Assembly (NCBI RefSeq): GCF_030388665.1
Contig: NZ_CP128846.1
Coordinates: forward strand, 7,266,501 to 7,330,500
Reading direction: 5' to 3'
Length of the DNA stretch: 64,000 nt
Origin: Streptomyces flavofungini
Lineage (GTDB): Bacteria; Actinomycetota; Actinomycetes; Streptomycetales; Streptomycetaceae
This document shows, one piece after another, positions 35,865-43,578 of the stretch. Within the stretch, counting starts at the first letter, position 1. Every line of letters begins with the position of its first letter. A program made the translations under genes and the position numbers. The notes beneath the pieces are model-generated. The model saw only the letters and a list, made by a program, of their open reading frames with translations, was not told the origin of the DNA and ran no database searches.

Positions 35865-36587
35865 ATGAGCGAGAAGGCGCCGGCCCCCGACCACGACGAG
35901 GCCCACGGCGGTGCGCTCGGCACCCGCCTCAACTGGCTGCGGGCCGCGGTGCTCGGCGCCAACGACGGCATCGTGTCCACCGCGGGCCTCGTCGTCGGCG
36001 TCGCCGGTGCCACCAGCGAGCGCGCCACGATCCTGACGGCGGGCCTCGCCGGACTGCTCGCCGGGTCGATGTCGATGGCCGCGGGCGAGTACGTCTCGGT
36101 GTCCACCCAGCGCGACTCCGAGAAGGCCGCCCTCGCCCTGGAGAAGCGCGAACTGCGCGAGCAGCCGGAGGCCGAACTCGCCGAGCTGACCGACCTGCTC
36201 GAAGGGCGCGGGCTCAGCCGCGACGTGGCCCGCGAGGCCGCCGAACAGCTCACCGAGCGGGACGCGCTGCGCGCCCACGCGCGCGTGGAGCTCGGCATCG
36301 ACCCCGACGCGCTGACCAACCCCTGGCACGCCGCGTGGGCGAGCTTCCTCGCGTTCACCGCGGGCGCGCTGCTGCCGCTGCTCGCCATGGTGCTCCCGCC
36401 GGCCGACTGGCGCCTCGGCGTCACCGTCCTCTCGGTCCTCGGCGCGCTCGCCCTCACCGGCCTCAGCAGCGCCCGGCTCGGCTCCGCGGCGGTGCGGCCC
36501 GCCGTCGTGCGGAACGTGGCGGGCGGGGCGCTCGCGATGGCGGTGACGTACGGGGCGGGGGCGCTGCTCGGCGCGGCCGGGGTGTGA
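35865..36587 (+). CDS. VIT1/CCC1 family metal transporter
   Basis: A 240-residue membrane protein of the vacuolar iron transporter family, which moves Fe2+ or Mn2+ out of the cytoplasm. The N-terminal helix RAAVLGANDGIVSTAGLVVGVAGA and AGLLAGSMSMAAGEYVSVSTQRDSE are diagnostic (cut only for reading). A charged helical hairpin (about 85-140, EKAALALEKRELREQPEAEL) is the metal-binding domain, and three more membrane segments follow. ATG 35865 is good. It is separate from the upstream operon, split by the terminator. Confidence 0.92.
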   Translation: MSEKAPAPDHDEAHGGALGTRLNWLRAAVLGANDGIVSTAGLVVGVAGATSERATILTAGLAGLLAGSMSMAAGEYVSVSTQRDSEKAALALEKRELREQPEAELAELTDLLEGRGLSRDVAREAAEQLTERDALRAHARVELGIDPDALTNPWHAAWASFLAFTAGALLPLLAMVLPPADWRLGVTVLSVLGALALTGLSSARLGSAAVRPAVVRNVAGGALAMAVTYGAGALLGAAGV

Positions 36588-36732
36588 GGCGGAGGTACGG
36601 ACCTGGGCCCCGCGAGCGGTGGAGCGCGGCCCCGCATTGGTGGAGATCGCCAAAAACCGATGCCGTACCCGCGGTAATACTTATCGGTAACAACCTCTAG
36701 CGGCAGCCCAGAGGCCGTTCTACCGTGCACGC

Positions 36733-37617
36733 ATGTCCCCGAACCTGCCCGATGTCGTGCTGTGGTCCATCCCCGCCTTCGTGGTGCTCACGGTCGTCGA
36801 GATCATCAGCCACCGTGTCCACCCCGACGAGGACGCCGCCGGGTACGAGACCAAGGACGCCGCCACCAGCATCACCATGGGGCTCGGCAGTCTGGTCTTC
36901 GACTTCCTCTGGAAGATCCCGATCGTCGCCGTCTACTCCGGGGTGTACGCGCTGACGCCGCTGCGCGTGCCCGTCCTGTGGTGGACGATCCCGCTGATGC
37001 TGCTCGCGCAGGACTTCTTCTACTACTGGTCGCACCGCGGCCACCACGTCATCCGCGTCCTGTGGGCCTGCCACGTGGTGCACCACTCCAGCGAGAAGTT
37101 CAACTTCACCACCGCGCTCCGCCAGCCCTGGACGAGCCTGACGGTGTGGCCGTTCTACCTGCCGCTGATCGCGCTCGGCGTGCACCCCGCGGCCCTCGCC
37201 TTCTGCTCCGCGACGAACCTCGTCTACCAGTTCTGGATCCACACCGAACGCATCGGCAAGCTGCCCCGGCCCATCGAGTACGTCTTCAACACACCGTCCC
37301 ACCACCGCGTCCACCACGCGTCCCAGGGCGGCTACCTGGACCGCAACTTCGGCGGCATCCTGATCGTCTGGGACCGCCTCTTCCGCTCCTGGGTCCCCGA
37401 GACCGACCGCCCGGTCTACGGCCTCACGAAGAACATCACGACGTACAACCCGCTGCGCGTCGCCACCCACGAGTACGCGGCGATCGCCAGGGACCTGAAG
37501 CAGGCGGCCACCTGGAGCGACCGGGCGGGCCACGTCTTCCGGGGACCGGGCTGGCAGCCGCCCCAGTCACCGACCGCCGCGCCGACGCGGGAACGCACGA
37601 CGGAGCCCGCGGCGTGA
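36733..37617 (+). CDS. Sterol desaturase/fatty acid hydroxylase family protein
   Basis: A 294-residue membrane di-iron enzyme. The three His boxes are intact: HRGHH near 101, HVVHHSS near 114 and HRVHHAS near 196, with a fourth HTER-type His in between, and four to five hydrophobic segments. Members hydroxylate or desaturate lipids, including alkylglycerol cleavage (TMEM195-like). ATG 36733 is assigned. The following gene, coupled by a GTGA overlap, encodes a lysoplasmalogenase-like protein, so a role in ether-lipid turnover is a reasonable guess. Confidence 0.92.
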   Translation: MSPNLPDVVLWSIPAFVVLTVVEIISHRVHPDEDAAGYETKDAATSITMGLGSLVFDFLWKIPIVAVYSGVYALTPLRVPVLWWTIPLMLLAQDFFYYWSHRGHHVIRVLWACHVVHHSSEKFNFTTALRQPWTSLTVWPFYLPLIALGVHPAALAFCSATNLVYQFWIHTERIGKLPRPIEYVFNTPSHHRVHHASQGGYLDRNFGGILIVWDRLFRSWVPETDRPVYGLTKNITTYNPLRVATHEYAAIARDLKQAATWSDRAGHVFRGPGWQPPQSPTAAPTRERTTEPAA

Positions 37618-38369
37618 GCCGCATGGAGCCGGGCGAGCCGACACTCGCACCCTCCGTCGGGGGAGGGTGGGCCCAGCTCCCGCTGCCGGGCACCGATACG
37701 CCCACGTCCAGGAGGCACAGCTACGGCACAGTGGCCCTTGCGGCCTTCGCCCTGGCGGCGGCGGGAGACCTGGCCGCTCTGGCCCTCGGGTCCGACACGG
37801 GCCACACCGTACTGAAGCCCCTCCTCATGCCCCTGCTCGCGGCCTACGCGGTCCTCCGCGCAGGCCCACCCCTGCTGGCGGCAGCCCTCCTCTTCGGCTG
37901 GGGCGGCGACGTCCTCCTCCTCGGCGACGCCGACCCCCTCTTCCTCGCGGGCATGGGCTCCTTCGCCGTCGGCCACCTCTGCTACCTCGCGCTGTTCCGC
38001 AGACACGGCGAGCAGCACGCCCCGGCCCGGGGCACCTTCGTCGTGGCCACCTACGCCTGCGCCCTGATCGTCACCGTGGCGCTCCTGTGGACCGACCTGC
38101 CGTCGGACATGCGGATCCCGGTGGCGGGCTACAGCCTGCTCCTGACCGCCATGGCGTTCGGCGCGACCACCCTCGGCCTGACCGCGGCGGCGGGCGGAGG
38201 CCTCTTCCTGCTCTCGGACACCCTCATCGCCACGGACGTCGCCGACTGGCCCCAGGCGCCACGCCCCGACTTCTGGATCATGCTGACCTACCTGGCCGCC
38301 CAGGCCCTCCTGACCCGGGGCGTGCTCACCGGCGCCCTCACCAACGGATCGGCACCGGAACGACGGTGA
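37614..38369 (+). CDS. Lysoplasmalogenase-like YhhN/TMEM86 family protein
   Basis: A 251-residue protein with about eight short hydrophobic helices and the family features LLFGWGGDVLLL near residue 95 and LLSDTLIA near residue 200. TMEM86 proteins cleave the vinyl-ether bond of lysoplasmalogens; bacterial YhhN is less studied. The first 35 residues are polar. GTG 37614, with GGAG 8 bp upstream, overlaps the previous stop; ATG 37623 is the alternative. The 3' end overlaps the convergent CopD gene by 32 bp. Confidence 0.85.
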   Translation: MSRMEPGEPTLAPSVGGGWAQLPLPGTDTPTSRRHSYGTVALAAFALAAAGDLAALALGSDTGHTVLKPLLMPLLAAYAVLRAGPPLLAAALLFGWGGDVLLLGDADPLFLAGMGSFAVGHLCYLALFRRHGEQHAPARGTFVVATYACALIVTVALLWTDLPSDMRIPVAGYSLLLTAMAFGATTLGLTAAAGGGLFLLSDTLIATDVADWPQAPRPDFWIMLTYLAAQALLTRGVLTGALTNGSAPERR

Positions 38370-39594
38370 GCAGCGCCGACACCGCGACCACGGCCCCGAG
38401 CGCCATCACCTCGGCGCGCGCGGGCACGTACGTGGTCAGCGTGCTCCGAGGGGACCGCTTCAGCCGACGGCGGGAGAGCAGCGCGAGGACGGCGACGACG
38501 GCCACGAGCAGCACCTTGGCGAGCAGGGTGCGGCCGTACGCCGTCTCCGTCAGCTGGTCGGCCACGGTGTCCGGCGGCATGCGGCGCAGCGTGCTGACGA
38601 TTCCGCTCGCGGTGATCGCGGCGAACAGGACGGCGGCCACGCGCGCGTAGCGGCCGAGCACGGCGACGCCCGCCTCCGGGGCGGTCCTTCGCCAGCTCCG
38701 CAGCGTACGCAGCGCGTACAGCAGGCCGCCCGCCCACAGCGCCGCGCACGTCAGATGCACCAGGGTGAGCCCCGAGCCGACGAGCGCGGCCTCCTCCGTC
38801 GGCGGGTGCGCGCGCAGCGCCTCCGCCACGATCACGGCGGCCAGCGGCAGGAGCGAGCTGTCCGGGCGGCGCGAGCGGGCGCAGAGCGCGGCCACGACGA
38901 AGGCGTTGACCTCGAGGAGCGCGAGGCGGCCGTCCCGCGACTGGTAGAGCCCGCCGACGTCCAGGTCGGACGGCTGGTGCGGCACCAGGTTGCCGCTGGC
39001 GACGATCGAGGCGAGGCCGAGCGCGGCGACACCGCCCGCGACGGCCGCCCACCACCCCCACCCCGGGGGCGCCGAGGCGAGCGGCGCCCCCGGCACGCGG
39101 CGCGCGAGCCGCCGTACGAACACCTCGCCCACCTGCACGCACAGCGCGGCGAACAGCACCGTCCGCAGGAACGTGATCCCCGGCGTGCCCGGGGCCTCCG
39201 CCTCACCCGTGCCGTCCAGGACGGCTGTCGGTCCGAAGAGGGGCACCACGGCCGCGACGGCCACGAGGACGAGCACGGCGACGGCGCGGCGGGAGGACGG
39301 GCGGCGGGGCGCGGTGACATGGGGAGCCGCGGGCGGGGCGGCGGGCGCGGCGGGCGGCGCGGAGGGGTACTCCGTACGCCGCACGGTGAGGTGCAACGTG
39401 TCGGCCGGGTCCGGATACGCCGTGTCGGGCGCGGCCGGACGCGTCCTGTCGGACGGGGCCGCGGGCGCGTCGGCCGGGCTCGCGTACCCCGGATGGTGCG
39501 GCGAGGCTGCATACCCGGTGTGCGACGAGGCGGCGGCCGTCCCGGCCGTGGCCTCGCCTCCCGGGTCCCCTGGCGGTCGTATGGAGCTCACCAC
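38338..39594 (-). CDS. CopD family copper-resistance membrane protein
   Basis: A protein of about 418 residues. A Pro/Ala/Thr-rich N terminus (about 90 residues) is followed by eight or more hydrophobic segments of the copper resistance D domain (AALCVQVGEVFVRRLARR, LVHLTCAALWAGGLLYALR, LLAKVLLVAVVAVLALLSRR). Metal-liganding His of CopD-type proteins may include the VHLTCAALW site. The start is uncertain: GTG 39594 or 39591 are preferred to TTG 39627. Usually it works with CopC in copper uptake; no copC gene is in the window. Tail-to-tail with the YhhN gene. Confidence 0.85.
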   Translation of the reverse strand: MVSSIRPPGDPGGEATAGTAAASSHTGYAASPHHPGYASPADAPAAPSDRTRPAAPDTAYPDPADTLHLTVRRTEYPSAPPAAPAAPPAAPHVTAPRRPSSRRAVAVLVLVAVAAVVPLFGPTAVLDGTGEAEAPGTPGITFLRTVLFAALCVQVGEVFVRRLARRVPGAPLASAPPGWGWWAAVAGGVAALGLASIVASGNLVPHQPSDLDVGGLYQSRDGRLALLEVNAFVVAALCARSRRPDSSLLPLAAVIVAEALRAHPPTEEAALVGSGLTLVHLTCAALWAGGLLYALRTLRSWRRTAPEAGVAVLGRYARVAAVLFAAITASGIVSTLRRMPPDTVADQLTETAYGRTLLAKVLLVAVVAVLALLSRRRLKRSPRSTLTTYVPARAEVMALGAVVAVSALLTVVPVPIRW

Positions 39595-39675
39595 AAGATC
39601 TTCACCAGTCGTCGCACTCCTGGGCAAGTCCGGGCAAACAACTGGTGGAACGTCATTCCGCCCATCCGGTCCCGC

Positions 39676-41193
39676 TCACCGCCACACAGGGGCGTCCCCG
39701 CCCCAATCGCCCGGTGGCCGCTCCCAGTTCACGGGTCCGCCTTCGAAGGACACCGGCGGCAGGGCGTACCGCAGCCGCCCCAGGGGACCGTCCGTCCCGG
39801 TGAGCCACGGATCCGCCGCGTACGCCGGCCAGGTCGTGAGCCACGCGGCCGTCCGCGCGAGGGCGAGCCGCACCACAGGCGTGCCCCCCGTGCCGTCGGC
39901 GGGGTCCCTCAGCCGCTCGGACAGCGACCGCAGCACCGCGGCGGCCAGCAGATAGCCCGTGCCGTGGTCCAGCGCCTGCGCGGGCAGCGCGCCGGGCGCG
40001 TCCGGCGCGCCCTCGACCACCGCGATGCCCGTGGCCACCTGCACCAGGCTGTCGAAGCCGCGGCGGCCGGACCACGGGCCGCTCGCGCCCCACGCCGAGA
40101 GCTGCGCCACGACGAGGCCGGGCCGCCGCTCGGCCAGCGCCTCGGGGGCGAGCCCGAACCGGTCGAGCGTGCCGGGCCGGTATCCGGTCACGACCACGTC
40201 GGCGCGGGCGAGCAGGTCCTCGAAGGCGCGCCGGTCCGCGGGGGCGCCGAGGTCGAGGGTGGCGGAGCGCTTGCCGAAGCCCGTGTCGGCGTGCTGGTCG
40301 GGGAGTTCGGGCAGGTGCGGCGGGTCGACGCGCAGCACGTCGGCGCCGAGCAGGGCGAGCGTACGGGTGGCTACCGGCCCCGCGATGACGCGCGTGAGGT
40401 CGAGGACGCGCAGCCCGGCGGCGGGCAGCAGCGGGTCCGTGGCCGTCGGCCGGAGGGGCGCCGTCGCGGGCGGTGCGCCGTCGCCGAGCCGCTCCCGGCC
40501 CACCAGGGCGAGCCCGGCCACCGCGGCCCCCTGCGGATGCGCGGCCCACTCCTGTGGCGTGCGCAGGGCGACGGCCAGGCCTCCGGCGGCGTACACCGCC
40601 TCCTCGGCCTCGGCGGCGGCCAGCCCCGCGAGGCGGGCGCCGACGCGCTCGACGGACGCCTCGCCGTCGCCGAGGCCCAGCGCGGCGAGCAGGCGGGCCC
40701 GGTGGTGCGGGTAGTTGGCGTGCGTGCGCACCCAGCCGTCGGCGGTGCGCCAGAACCGCGACAGGGGCGCGAACGACTCCGGCGCGCGCCCGTTGACGAG
40801 CAGGTGCCGTTCACTGGCGAACGCGGCGGCCACCGCACCGTCGTCCACGCGCGCGTGCGGCACGTCCCGCCCCGTGCGCAGGGCCGCCAACTCGGCGGCG
40901 GCGAGCGCGCAGACGCCCGCACAGGACCGCGCGAGCGCCCGCACCGGGAGCCGCGCGGGCAGGGTGTCCTCGCGTACGACGGGGGAGAGCCGGGACAGGA
41001 GCGCGGGGTCGCCCCCGAGCGCGTCCCAGGCGACCGCGGCACCGTCCAACGGCCCCGGGATCCGGGCGTCGTGTCCTGGGGCACCGGCGTCGTGTCCTGG
41101 GGCACCGGCGTCGTGCCCCGGGACCACGGCTTCGTCCCACGGCCCTGGAGCCGGTGCTTCGTCCCACGGGCCCGGAACCACGGCCCCGCTCAC
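39676..41193 (-). CDS. Class III CoA-transferase (CaiB/BaiF family)
   Basis: A 505-residue CoA-transferase. It has two related halves, with the conserved core LRVLDLTRVIAGPVATRTLA near residue 260, GADVLRVDPP, and GKRSATLDL further on; ALDHGTGYLLAAAVL is the C-terminal region. The catalytic Asp expected after the GPW-type loop cannot be fixed by eye. The first 50 residues are an odd low-complexity extension of PGPWDE and PGHDAGA units, encoded by 21-bp tandem repeats. GTG 41193 includes that extension; a later start is possible. No neighbouring CoA pathway genes. Confidence 0.88.
   Translation of the reverse strand: MSGAVVPGPWDEAPAPGPWDEAVVPGHDAGAPGHDAGAPGHDARIPGPLDGAAVAWDALGGDPALLSRLSPVVREDTLPARLPVRALARSCAGVCALAAAELAALRTGRDVPHARVDDGAVAAAFASERHLLVNGRAPESFAPLSRFWRTADGWVRTHANYPHHRARLLAALGLGDGEASVERVGARLAGLAAAEAEEAVYAAGGLAVALRTPQEWAAHPQGAAVAGLALVGRERLGDGAPPATAPLRPTATDPLLPAAGLRVLDLTRVIAGPVATRTLALLGADVLRVDPPHLPELPDQHADTGFGKRSATLDLGAPADRRAFEDLLARADVVVTGYRPGTLDRFGLAPEALAERRPGLVVAQLSAWGASGPWSGRRGFDSLVQVATGIAVVEGAPDAPGALPAQALDHGTGYLLAAAVLRSLSERLRDPADGTGGTPVVRLALARTAAWLTTWPAYAADPWLTGTDGPLGRLRYALPPVSFEGGPVNWERPPGDWGGDAPVWR
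41068..41130. repeat. 21-bp tandem repeat inside the CoA-transferase 5' end
   Basis: Two perfect copies of a 21-bp unit (41068-41088 and 41089-41109; GTCGTGTCCTGGGGCACCGG plus C) and a third degenerate copy to 41130. In protein terms this is PGHDAGA repeated. It is likely replication slippage in a dispensable N terminus. Confidence 0.85.
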
Positions 41194-41244
41194 CGGTCCC
41201 CGCTTCCCACCAGCGCTCCCAAGGGTGATTGCATCATGCAGTCA

Positions 41245-41868
41245 CTATGCCGTGCCCGCGGGCGGATACCCCGCCGACCCCGGCTCCGCGGCGCCCGGCC
41301 CGGCAGCCCCCGGGTGCACCGCCCCCGGCGCCGAAGCCGCCGACCACCACAGCCTGATCTCCTTCGTCGGGTCGGACGGCCGCAGCTCCCAGCCGCGTCG
41401 GGTGGCCGCCTCGACGACGTACGCGCCGCCGACGCCCCGGAAGGTGCGCCACGGCACCTCGCACTCCGGTGAGGGCGCGGGCTTCTTCGGGGCCCTGGGC
41501 TTGGACGCGTTCTTCGTCCACTTGTCCAGGTACGCGTCGACTCGCGCGGCGTAGAAGGCGGTGTCGCCCTCGTGGTTCAGCTCGGGCCAGGTCACGGTCC
41601 AGCGCGGCCAGACGGAGATCTTGCCGAACAAGGAGTCCATGGCGCGATCCGCGCCGCGCTCGAAGCCCGGGATGATGGTCAGGATCTCGGCGAACATCGC
41701 GACGACGATCATGGCGAGCGCCGCCACAAGGAGCAGCAGCCACCACACCGGAAGGACCAGCACGGTGAGCACGAACCGGACCCACAACTGCCATCCGGGG
41801 CGGGCGGGTTCGGCCTGCCACTGCTGCTGGCCCTCGTAGACGAACGTCGAGTCCTGGTACGCGTACAT
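41245..41868 (-). CDS. Membrane protein of unknown function
   Basis: A protein of about 207 residues. The N terminus is aromatic and polar (MYAYQDSTFVYEGQQQWQ), then come two hydrophobic stretches (WVRFVLTVLVLPVWWLLLLV and ALAMIVVAMFAEILTIIPGF), then a soluble domain with WPRWTVTWPELNHEGDTAFY and a Pro/Gly/Ala tail. ATG 41868 has AGAGG at good spacing; ATG 41877 is the alternative. I do not recognise it. The stop is 51 bp from the CoA-transferase start, so they may share a transcript. Confidence 0.8.
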   Translation of the reverse strand: MYAYQDSTFVYEGQQQWQAEPARPGWQLWVRFVLTVLVLPVWWLLLLVAALAMIVVAMFAEILTIIPGFERGADRAMDSLFGKISVWPRWTVTWPELNHEGDTAFYAARVDAYLDKWTKNASKPRAPKKPAPSPECEVPWRTFRGVGGAYVVEAATRRGWELRPSDPTKEIRLWWSAASAPGAVHPGAAGPGAAEPGSAGYPPAGTA

Positions 41869-41884
41869 GTGCGGCATCCTCTCG

Positions 41885-41922
41885 TGAGGGGCCGGACGGC
41901 GCGCACGCCGCCCGGCCCCTCA
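41885..41922 (-). terminator. Terminator of the subtilase pair
   Basis: The arm TGAGGGGCCGG-A-CGGCG and its complement CGCCG-C-CCGGCCCCTCA form a long stem around CGCA, 57 bp beyond the last subtilase stop and before the next leftward gene. Confidence 0.85.
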
Positions 41923-41978
41923 CCGCCCCGCTCACCGCGAGGCGTCGTGTCAGCGGGGCGCGGCTCGCGCCCCGCGTC

Positions 41979-43565
41979 CTACTTCCTGACGGCGTCCAGC
42001 GCGTCGGACATGCCGACGCCGTAGAAGCCGTTCTTGTTCTTCCCGCCCGCGCACACCGCGTCGACCTTGCCGTCGCCGTCGATGTCGTAGGGGTCGGTGC
42101 ACGCCATCGCGTCGGCCTGGCGGTAGAGCAGGGCCTTCACCCGGGCCGCGGAGGCCTTCGGGTGCGTCGACTTGATGAGCGCGGCGACGCCCGCGGTGTG
42201 CGGCGACGCCATCGACGTACCGGCCTTGTAGCCGAACTTGCCGCCCGGCAGCGTCGACAGGATGAGACCGCTGGTGGCGGGCGGCTGCGGCTTCTGGAAG
42301 GCGGTGGAGTCGCCGCCCGGCGCCGCGATGTCGATGACGCCCTTGCCGTAGTTCGAGAACGACGACTTGATGCCCTTCGCGCCCGTGGAGGACACGGTCA
42401 CCACGCCCGGGAGCTGCGACGGTATGTCGAAGCAGTCAGCGGTCTTGATGGTCCGCTCGACGGGCGTCGTGTCGTTGGGGCTGGACTCGTCGACGATCTC
42501 GTCCTGGGCGAGGTCCGTCTTCGCGTTGCCGGCCGCGGCGACGTTCACCGCGCCCTTGCGCTCCGCGTACCTGGTGGCCCGTCCGACCGCGTCGACCAGT
42601 GCCTTCTGGTCGGCGTCGGTACGGCAGTTGAACAGCCACGGGTCGGTGTAGTAGCTGCTGTTGGTGACGTCCACGCCGTGGTCGGCCGCCCACATGAAGC
42701 CGCAGACGACGGCCTCCGTGTAGTAGAGGCCGGTGGCGGGCTCGGCCACCTTCAGGCTCGCGACCTTCACGCCCGGCGCGACCCCCGTGACACCGGTGCC
42801 GTTCTTCGCGGCGGCGATGGTGCCCGCCACGTGCATGCCGTGGTCGCTCTCGTTGGCCACCGGCCGCCACGCGTTGTCCTTCTGCGTGGGCACGCCGCCC
42901 AGACAGCTCGCGGACGCGCGCCTGTCGAAGTTCGGCGCGATGTCCGGGTGGGTGTCGTCGACGCCGGAGTCGAGCACGCCGACGGTCACCTTCGGGCTGC
43001 CGAGGGAGACCTTGTGGGCCTGGTCCGCCTTCATGGCGGGCAGGTCCCACTGCAGCGGCTCCAGCTCGTCCTGGTCGCCCGCGGCCTTGCCCGCCGCGGC
43101 CTTCGCCTCCTTGGCGGACAGCGGCCGCGCGGCGTCGATGTCGTCGCTGGACTGCGCCGACAGCGGCGCCGTGCGCGTGGCACCGGCCGACTGCACGCCC
43201 TTGACCTTGCGGATCGTCTTCGCGAAGTCGGGGTTCGCGGAGTGGACGACGATCACACCGATCTTGTCGTAGGAGATCACGACCTTGCCGTCGGCCTTGG
43301 CGATGGCCTTCTTGACGTACTTGGCCACCCAACCGCCGTGCCCGGTGCGGACGTTGACGACATAGCTCATCGTCGAACCGTCCGCGGGCGCGGCGGCGGC
43401 GAGCACGCCGACGCCCGGGGCCGCCGGGGCCGCCGCCGGAGCGTCGCTCTGCGCGGACGCGGTGCCCGGCAGGAAGGCGAGCGCGGAGACCACCGCGACG
43501 CCGAGGGGAAGGGCGACGGCGCGCCGTCCGGCCCGGCCGGTCCTGCTGGTGTGCTTGCTGCTCAA
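41979..43565 (-). CDS. Secreted S8 (subtilisin-like) serine protease, copy 2
   Basis: A 528-residue protein with a Sec signal peptide (basic start, hydrophobic ALPLGVAVVSALAFLPGTASA). A propeptide-like region runs to about 175. The S8 domain has Asp199 (VGVLDSGVDDTHPD), His242 (SDHGMHVAGT), Asn347 (AAAGN) and Ser451 (AGTSMASPH). The C terminus carries DPYDIDGDGKVDAVC, a calcium-loop-like motif of the DxDGDGxxD type. ATG 43565 is 13 bp from the upstream paralogue's stop, so the pair is cotranscribed. His is followed by GMH rather than the usual GTH. Secreted; substrate unknown. Confidence 0.92.
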   Translation of the reverse strand: MSSKHTSRTGRAGRRAVALPLGVAVVSALAFLPGTASAQSDAPAAAPAAPGVGVLAAAAPADGSTMSYVVNVRTGHGGWVAKYVKKAIAKADGKVVISYDKIGVIVVHSANPDFAKTIRKVKGVQSAGATRTAPLSAQSSDDIDAARPLSAKEAKAAAGKAAGDQDELEPLQWDLPAMKADQAHKVSLGSPKVTVGVLDSGVDDTHPDIAPNFDRRASASCLGGVPTQKDNAWRPVANESDHGMHVAGTIAAAKNGTGVTGVAPGVKVASLKVAEPATGLYYTEAVVCGFMWAADHGVDVTNSSYYTDPWLFNCRTDADQKALVDAVGRATRYAERKGAVNVAAAGNAKTDLAQDEIVDESSPNDTTPVERTIKTADCFDIPSQLPGVVTVSSTGAKGIKSSFSNYGKGVIDIAAPGGDSTAFQKPQPPATSGLILSTLPGGKFGYKAGTSMASPHTAGVAALIKSTHPKASAARVKALLYRQADAMACTDPYDIDGDGKVDAVCAGGKNKNGFYGVGMSDALDAVRK

Positions 43566-43578
43566 GGTGCCGTTCCCC

